A DNA stretch of 64,000 bases from Yponomeuta sedellus (taxonomy: Eukaryota > Arthropoda > Insecta > Lepidoptera > Yponomeutidae). The position numbers were made by a program, and so were the translations under genes. Location: positions 8,422,704-8,486,703 of the forward strand of contig OW203729.1 of NCBI GenBank assembly GCA_934045075.1, in the 5' to 3' direction. Position 1 is the stretch's first letter. Each line of letters starts with the position of its first letter. The notes below the pieces were generated by a model. The model did not search any database. It saw only the letters and a list, made by a program, of their open reading frames with translations, and had not been told where the DNA came from. Shown one piece after another: positions 57,397-64,000 of this stretch.

Positions 57397-60300
57397 TCAT
57401 TTATTCAGAGAGGCTCTGTATGCCTCCGTGAGGTATGTGGTCCAATAGATTATTGTGAAGGTAAAGAAGGACACTGGGAACAAGATGAGCGCGTAGCGGT
57501 CTAGGGTCCCGTGTTGGGCTCCACAGAACATGATGAAACTGTCGAGGCCCGCCGCCAATCTGGCTATCGTGCCCGCCGGACGCACTCCCGGCGCCTCCAG
57601 TATTGGAGAATCCTGAAAATGTTTAAGGCTACTGTAATTTAGCCCAACAATTTAGCGTCTCGTTGCCTATTGATCGCCAATCACATCGAATATACAGCAT
57701 GCGGTGGCTGTGCACACGAGAGTTGTAGGTTTCAAATTACAGACTTCTACAAAAGCGAAATTGGATTGTACCTACCTAAGCAGGTCGGTGGAACCATAGT
57801 ATAGGAACGGTGACTAAATCAAATCGTTTACTTCTACAATTTTGTATGTTATAACATTCAATGCTTCTACCAATACGGATACCACACGGTGCTATTGTGT
57901 TGCCTACGTGGATTACCTACCTACAAGTTAGACTTTTACCTGGCTGACAGTTCTTGTTTCACATCCAATCTGATTTTGTTTCCAATTTCTGTTTCCCGAA
58001 TGGGAAGACTAAAAATTATTGACCTGTGTTAAATCTTAGGTGACGTCATTAAAATAACGAGTTTTATAGGATAGAATTGTTTGAGATGAAGAAAATTCTT
58101 TGGCAATTGGGGAGGGGAAATAAGATTGTTCTACGGGAGGTTTTATCTATTGCGATTTAAGGTGCTACTTCGACTTTAAGCTTTTTGATCACCTCGAAGG
58201 GATATATTGTCTACTTTAGAATATAGAAAAAAAAGTAGCTGAAGTAGCCTTATCCCATCTTTCTAGTGAGCTAACATTTATTAATCAATTTTTAACAGCT
58301 GTCAATATATACAAAAAAACAACTGATAGACACATGTTAACGATAGATTAACAGCTTGTTAGTGTATAAAAAACCAAGAGTGAATTTGATCACTGTGAAA
58401 TAAAGTGTCACACTACCTAGTAATAGAATGTTGGTTAATTTACCCTTTGTATGGTCTGGTGCGAGAACTGCTGCTTCAGACCATCGTCGTCCGTATTGAG
58501 CTGTGGCGTAAACACTCCTCCCTGCGGTGTACCTCCTGCCACTGGACTGCCTAGTTGCCGCTGAAAGCAGGACAGATACTTTAACGGAATCTATATGCTA
58601 ATCTATATCTATATTATTAGTGTTCAGTAGTTAATTAGGTACCCTTATAACGGGTGATTTTTTTTGCGTATTTTTTTTTTAAATTGAATACCTATTACAC
58701 TCAATTTGCATCATATACCTATTCAAAATTTTTATTGGAATCGATAAATTGACCTTTGCCATTTACGATTTAAAGATAACTTCACGTAAATGTTGTCTGC
58801 GTCTCCGTTTCAAATGGTCCATTCGGAAGGTCCAATTTTGTGTCACTTTATCGAGCATTTGGGCCAATTTATCGAAAATTTTCAATATATGATGCAAATT
58901 GAGTTTTTTATACAATGTAAAAAAAGCTACGCTTAAAAAAAATCACCCGTTAGCTTAGTTTCGCCTCGTTCGTCCGTTTGTCTGTCCACGGCTTAGTTCA
59001 GAGACGATTTGTAGAGAGCTGAAATTTGGCATAGATATACTGGTACCTACATATTAGTCAGTCCGACAGAACGATGCCGACAGACCGCTGGAATAAAATG
59101 TTTAAAAAATATATTTTAGGGCGCCTTCCTTTCCTTTTCTTTCTCATCTACACCTTAGAGTGGGTATCGCTGTTAGAGTAGGGCCACCCCTCCCCTCTCC
59201 CTTCTCAACGGTTGATTTTAGAAACGTGAAAATAATCAGACCAGTCGCACATATAATGAACTTAAAAGGAAAACTAAGTATACTTCTTCTTCTTCAGGCT
59301 ATATTATGTAGTCCACTGCTGGACATAGCCCTCCCCTAATGAGCGCCATAGCGCCCTGTCTTCAGCTTGCCGCATCCAACATCTGCCGGCAGTTTTTCGC
59401 AGATCGTCATCCCACCTGGTCGGAGGGCGTCCTACACTACGTTTGGCGAGTCGCGGTCTCCACAACTAAGTATTAGGTAAAGCTAATTAGGATTTACATG
59501 TAATAGGCAACCAACGCAATAGAATAGAATATTTATTGGGCAAAAACATTAGTACACAGCTTTTACAAGATGGTTTTACTTAATGCTATAATTATACAAA
59601 ATTAACGATCAGCTTCTGACGCTGTGTTAGGTTAAAAACCTGTGCAATGAAGCAAAACTTCGTAAAAATGCATTGAAAATTATGAAGTCGTGAGTTCTAT
59701 CCTTGGTTCTTAGGCAGGTAAAAAACCACCTGCCGCCACAGTCGGTGTCACAATGTGCTAAGTCGGAGCAGTGCGAAGCCAAGCTTTGGTACCTAGGTAG
59801 GTTGTCTGTAAGACATCACTTTTAGTGATAAGGCCGCCGTCTGTACTCTTAGGTTAAGAAATATCTGTGTAAGTAAATAGGTTTTTTAAAATATCTGTGT
59901 AATTTTTCTATTTTTATATACAATAAAGTGTTCTCTATGTCTATCTATCTACTAAACTGAATTAAAAAAACAATTTAGAAAAAATGTGTTTTTAATTCAG
60001 TAGGTACAGTAGATACTTCGGAACTTCGCTCGACTAGGTACGTGGACTTTTGATCAAGTTATTCAATGTGTAAGTACCGTAGCTTCTTATTTACGTATTT
60101 CAGGAAAGGAGTTCGACGAAAAGTTATTCGTAAATCAAGGCGTCCTCGTCGCGTGGTCCCACGCTATCTACCGTAGGCATAGGCTAAACTCAAAGCAGTA
60201 GTTGTACGATATAAATCTCGGTCTGTTGTGTCTATCGAAATTAATATGTAGGTACCTTTTACTCTATCTATCTTTCTTTTACTGTGTAGCACTTATCTTT

Positions 60301-63266
60301 TATCTCGGTTTATCCCCGAAATCACGGTGATCTGATTGTTATTGCAGCATATAGCAGCAAAGATTCTTGGGAAGTGCACCTACTAGGTACTGCATGCAAG
60401 GAGCCTTCCCCAATGACGTGCCTTTCTCCTTAGCGCATGTACCCCTTAGGACTCATTTTATGTAACTAGGTAGGTACAGTTAATAGTTTATCAAGACAAT
60501 TCCAAGGAAAAGCTGAGTAACCCATAGATTGAGATGTAAAGATAAACATAACACAAAAATAAATACGTGCGAACATATGGTACCAATACCAACAGCGGGA
60601 AATGGTTTCAGCGCCTTAATTATGTAGTTTTGAAGTATTTATCTATCTCTGTGCGAAAGCGGATTGTCTACTCAGCTCTGCCGTAGTTATGAAACGTAAT
60701 GTGTATCACACTTATTGGATACAGCATTTCAGTGGATATTTGATACGTGACAGTGATACATAGGTACTCACACAAAGCCCAATAGATATTTCGTTTTTGC
60801 ACACAGATATACGTGAAGCGCTCGTGGCCTTATCGAAACGAGTGATTGGAATCAATCACTTGAGTTAAGCAACAGGCGCGGTCAGGTGCAGGATGGGTAA
60901 CCGTCCCGTAACTACCGCTAGTGGCATTTTTCCGAGCGCTTACGTGCTTCGCAAGGCACACTAAGCCGTTGGTGCCGGCTGTCATGTAATGGCAGTTGTT
61001 AAACCATGTTAAGCTGATGGGCGGCTAGATAACTTCTGACAGTAAAGACCCGCCACAATCCTCCACCTCCTACCCGGCCACCGTGGTAGAGTATGGCCTA
61101 ACCTTCCTGCATCGCAGTGAAGGTTAGGCCTTCACGGCTTCCTGCCATTCCCCAGCAGTGGGGACGTACAAGGGTTGATATCGGCATACGTGAAAAATTA
61201 CATAATCAAGGCGTAGTTTAGCAAACGTGATAGATAGCCGAGACATGGATACTCACGAAAGGGCTGGTCCACCAGTTCAAAGTCGCTCAGCGAGCTATGG
61301 AGAGAGCTATGCTTGTAGTTTCTCTGAAGGATAGGATTCGTAACGAATGCATCCGACAGAGAACCTAAGTTATCGACATAGCTAAGAGAATCAGCAAGCT
61401 GAAGTGGCAGTGGGCTGGCCATATCTCGCGAAGAACCGACAACCGTTGGAGTAAACGTGTTCTTGAGTGGAGACCGCGACTCGGCAAACGTAGTGTAGGA
61501 CGCCCTCCGACCAGGTGGGATGACGATCTGCGAAAAATTGCCGGCAGATGCTGGATGCGGCAAGCTGAAGACAGGGCGCTATGGCGCTCATTTGGGGAGG
61601 GCTATGTCCAGCAGTGGACTACATAATGTAGCCTGAAGAAGAAGAAGATAGATGACCCACACACCTGGGAGTGGTTGACGTGCAGCGGCGGCGGCGCGAG
61701 CTGGGCTGCGGAGTGCGCTCGCCTGATGTTGGCGCGGCGCTGGCTCCAGCTCTTCTCGTAGCGAATCCCGAACAGCACCAGAAAGTACTCCAGCAACGCC
61801 AAAAACACGAAGATCGTGCAAGAGATGAGCCACACCTCGATGCATTTGAGCTCAAGCGCGTCCGGCGAGTTTGTGCTGGAAACGAAATACTTTAGGTAGG
61901 TGGGTAAGGTTGATAGGAATAAAATTCAAAGGGCTGGCTTCTGAATTAAGAATTTCACTATAGTGTGGCCATAAGTGCTGTGCACTCCCCGAGGTATGCG
62001 CGGCGAGGTGGGAGGCGCAGAAAAAGTGCACGAGTTCACATTTGACGGCGCAATGACAGAGCGCAGCAGCCGATTCTCAGGGAGTGCACAGCACTAATGG
62101 CCACACTATAAGTAAATACTTAAGTAACGTTCTGTCACGCTCTTTTCTGGCAAATTCGAAGAGACAGCGCAATAGTTAAGTTTTTACTTAACGAAATTCT
62201 CAATTCAGAAACTGGCCTAAATACCTACTTACTTGTAATACCTACTTGAGAACTTATAGGTAGGTATATAATTTAAGATGGTGAGATTTTACAGACGGCT
62301 TTTGTTAAACTCTTAGAAACTTGATTACGGTGTTATTTGCAAAAAGTCGATTCCACTTAAACATTCTAAAGACGAAGTTAAAGCCGGGTTATAACAGGAA
62401 CACCTCTGATACGCAGTCTTTAACTCTATCCAGTGTTTTAGAGGAATCGACTTTTTATAAATAAACACGAAAGAAAAGAATAAAGACTGAAACACTGGAT
62501 GACCGTTACTTTTCAGTGTTTTAGATGCTTTTAAGAAATAACTCTGTATGTAGCTACAGGGTTTTTAGTACCTACTATAAATAAACTACTTGTTATAGAT
62601 TTTGTGATGTAATTATACATAGGTAGGTGCAAAAGTACTAACCTCGTACCAAAAGTATAATGTATGACAAGAGACGTAAATAATTGTGTAGGAATGTAAT
62701 ATATAAATATTTTCCAACAAAACAAACCATCTGACACTTATAAAGTTCATAAATAATCAAACTAGATTTATCAGTTCAGATTCATAGAAAAGATGCAAAA
62801 AAGTATGTATACTTTATACCTACCAAATCAGCCCGAGAGTTTTCAAGTAATCGGCGAACATACCTACCTACATAAAAAATGATTTCGACAAATTGAAAAT
62901 CTCCTCCTTTTTTGCATCGGTTAAAACCTCTTAATCACCAGCCTATTTATTTATCTATTATTTATTATTAATGAGTCGAGCTCCAGAAGCTACTTCAACA
63001 GAGAGCTGAATGTTTCTGTTGATGTATTTTTCTGGCACTCAAAAGATCTAACTAAATATTTTCTTACCTGACAGTATCAAACATGGTGACGAGCGACAGC
63101 AAGGTCGTCACAAGGAGCACCATTCGGCCAGGCACGATCTCTGGTATCACGCAGAAGCTGCCCCAGGAAATGATGACGAAGAGGGACGAAGGCAGGTAGC
63201 TCTCGAGGAGGTAGCTCCGGAGCTCTCTTGATAGCTTGATCTGGAGTCGAGCTTGGGAGTGCTCGC
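57397..63266 (-). CDS. Cys-loop ligand-gated ion channel subunit, C-terminal half (TM1-TM4)
   Basis: Partial gene; four exons on the minus strand: 63068-63266, 61665-61875, 58444-58560, 57397-57612, with GT/AG splice sites and matching phases, ending at a stop at 57397 (about 246 residues). TM1: SYLLESYLPSSLFVIISWGS. TM2: VPGRMVLLVTTLLSLVTMF. TM3: IEVWLISCTIFVFLALLEYF. A cytoplasmic loop follows with IRYEKSWSQRRANIRRAH and a Gly/Pro/Gln-rich segment. TM4: DRYALILFPVSFFTFTIIYW. The order and TM motifs fit insect anion-type subunits. PGRM before TM2 replaces the common PAR and recalls the pHCl-2/Hodor (CG11340, CG6927, CG7589) or CG12344 groups. The ligand-binding domain must lie right of the window. 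Exact subgroup uncertain. Confidence 0.85.
57613..58443. other. Last intron of the ion channel gene
   Basis: 831 bp between exons 58444-58560 and 57397-57612. No repeat or gene recognised. Confidence 0.5.
58650..58950. mobile_element. Tc1/mariner-type MITE
   Basis: 301 bp bounded by TA on both sides (58648-58649 and 58951-58952). Termini ACGGGTGATTTTTTT and its reverse complement. Inverted pairing continues inward with gaps (CAATTTGCATCATAT, TCGATAAATTG). No coding capacity. Confidence 0.8.
59284..59464 (-). repeat. RTE-clade LINE 3' end fragment
   Basis: Antisense to plus: GAA-repeat tail, TCCAGCAGTGGACTACATAA-like end and coding for GRPPTRWDDDLRK. Near-identical over about 180 bp to the opposite-strand copy ending at 61650. 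Confidence 0.85.
59465..60837. other. Intronic DNA of the ion channel gene
   Basis: About 59518-59830 carries AATAGAATAGAATATTTATT and other blocks that look like an old LINE 3' end, but I cannot name it. The rest is AT-rich with no gene seen. Confidence 0.4.
60838..61178 (+). repeat. 5S-rRNA-derived SINE
   Basis: Head GAGTGATTGGAATCAATCAC, GTTAAGCAAC, GCGCGGTCAGGTGCAGGATG, GGTAACCGTC resembles the 3' half of 5S rRNA with its internal promoter. The body continues to the GGTAGAGTATGGCCTAACCT and GTACAAGGGTTGAT tail. The copy at 33541-34110 shares both parts, which joins head and tail into one family. Confidence 0.65.
61262..61650 (+). repeat. RTE-clade LINE, 3' end of ORF and tail
   Basis: Plus-strand frame: VAQRAMERAMLVVSLKDRIR, NECIRQRT, one TAA stop, then SKLKWQWAGHISRRTDNRW, VGRPPTRWDDDLRKIAGRCW, FGEGYVQQW and a stop. 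A GAAGAAGAAGAA tail follows. Typical RTE 3' end. It stops about 14 bases from the donor site of the channel exon at 61665. Confidence 0.85.
61931..62220. mobile_element. MITE with a second MITE inside
   Basis: Outer termini GGCTGGCTTCTGAATTAAGA and the reverse of TCTCAATTCAGAAACTGGCC. Inside, 61959-62110 has its own near-perfect 30-bp inverted ends (TATAGTGTGGCCATAAGTGC). Non-coding. Confidence 0.7.
62221..63067. other. Intronic DNA between TM2 and TM3 exons of the channel gene
   Basis: AT-rich, no feature recognised apart from an imperfect inverted pair (GACGAAGTT... and AACTCTATCCAGTG regions) too weak to call. Confidence 0.35.
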
Positions 63267-64000
63267 CTACAAAAATGGGAATTATGTGAACGGATCATAC
63301 GGTAATTGCGCTGGTCTATAGGTACTTACCTTGTGAAATTTGACGGTGTAAGCATTCTAAACTATTAGTAACGACGCTAACGAACACAGGTAAATTACTT
63401 ACTTACACCTGCATGCTTATTACGAAACATGACAGTCATTGTGTTATTTATAGACAAGTAAGAATACAAAACAATACAAAACAACGGTACATTTATCTAC
63501 TTAAATACTACCTAGGCAAATTGAAAATCATTTAGGTACTTAGCTACCTACAATAGATTTTATTAATAAAACAAGCTGTGACGATGCTATGTTAGTACAA
63601 GAAAGCATACATAAGACGTACTTTGGTCATCCCTTCGAGCTTCCCGCTTTACAACACTTGAATGCTCATGCTCAAGACACCCTGATGAAAGGTCCTGATG
63701 ATTTCATTAGACAACACTTGAATGTAAACAGTTAAATTCTGGCTTTGTGACAGACAGGACAATATTTGGTAATACATAGTTTTGTTTAAGTTAATAAAGA
63801 CGGAGATAATAGTATCTCACTCACCGATAGGAAATGAGCAAAAGACATATACCGAACGGGAGCGAGTAGCGTTAAAGCGAACAGCAGTTATGGGACGAGG
63901 TTAGACGTTTACCAGGCGCAAACAAAAGCGCAAAGCAATAAGTATACATTTACCTTCACCAAAATTGCGAATTTGATTACTTTTATCCGTGGCGAAAGAG
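63267..64000. other. Intronic DNA upstream of the TM1 exon
   Basis: No further exon of the channel was identified before the window edge. A donor-like GTGAGTGAG (minus strand) near 63824 follows a short open stretch, but an in-frame stop with no acceptor argues against an exon. Confidence 0.4.

Noticed and set aside
60838..60925. 5S rRNA gene
   Set aside because: Only the 3' half resembles 5S rRNA and it continues into a shared repeat tail; a real 5S gene would be about 120 bp with both halves.
63825..63920. Additional channel exon upstream of TM1
   Set aside because: A donor-like GTGAGTG with compatible phase exists, but the open stretch has an in-frame stop and no acceptor, and the residues do not resemble a Cys-loop ectodomain.

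Overview
This is eukaryotic, intron-rich, AT-rich DNA, most likely from a moth or butterfly (Lepidoptera). The basis is the mix of short repeats (the GTTCGCTGGGTCCGCTAGT tail, the CAGCAGTGGGGACATACAAGGGTTGAT tail, RTE tails ending in GAA repeats, a 5S-like SINE), the animal copia, gypsy, Jockey, LOA, I, RTE and Penelope retroelements, and three conserved host genes with insect-like short exons. No bacterial operon, CRISPR array, rRNA gene or functional tRNA gene was seen.

Layout. Positions 1-14353: a copia retrotransposon (314-14348, target duplication TGCAT) that has received three later insertions: a second copia (710-5274, in its leader), a 5'-truncated Jockey LINE (6994-9060, in its integrase) and a 2.4 kb DNA transposon with 8-bp target duplication (11943-14309, in its 3' LTR). 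Positions 15028-32869 (minus): a five-exon host gene for a Myb/SANT-like DNA-binding protein with a C-terminal coiled coil. Its third intron is about 15.8 kb and is almost entirely mobile DNA: an internally deleted gypsy (16142-24113) holding a Penelope-like element with an inverted truncated copy (16464-20822), then a repeat bounded by typical lepidopteran ends (about 24135-31436) holding a foldback-like element (24540-30053), itself split by another DNA transposon (27410-29963).

Positions 35654-37150 (plus): a complete FAM86/EEF2KMT-type protein-lysine methyltransferase gene in five exons. A full-length, apparently intact LOA-like LINE (37248-43055, minus) sits just behind its poly(A) signal. 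Positions 43529-54690 (plus): a complete ATP23 mitochondrial metalloprotease gene in five exons. Its third intron carries an intact I-clade LINE (45237-50882) that landed in a probable Crypton remnant, and its fourth intron carries a decayed Penelope-like element. Positions 57397-63266 (minus): the last four exons (TM1 to TM4) of a Cys-loop ligand-gated ion channel subunit; the ligand-binding domain lies beyond the right edge. Its introns carry RTE fragments, a 5S-derived SINE and two MITEs.

How it fits together: the host genes look unrelated in function (DNA-binding factor, eEF2 methylation, mitochondrial ATP synthase biogenesis, ion channel). The mobile DNA dominates, with at least three independent nesting hierarchies. 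Exon boundaries were set by hand from splice sites, reading phase and family similarity. All four gene models keep phase across every junction, which is the main support for them.
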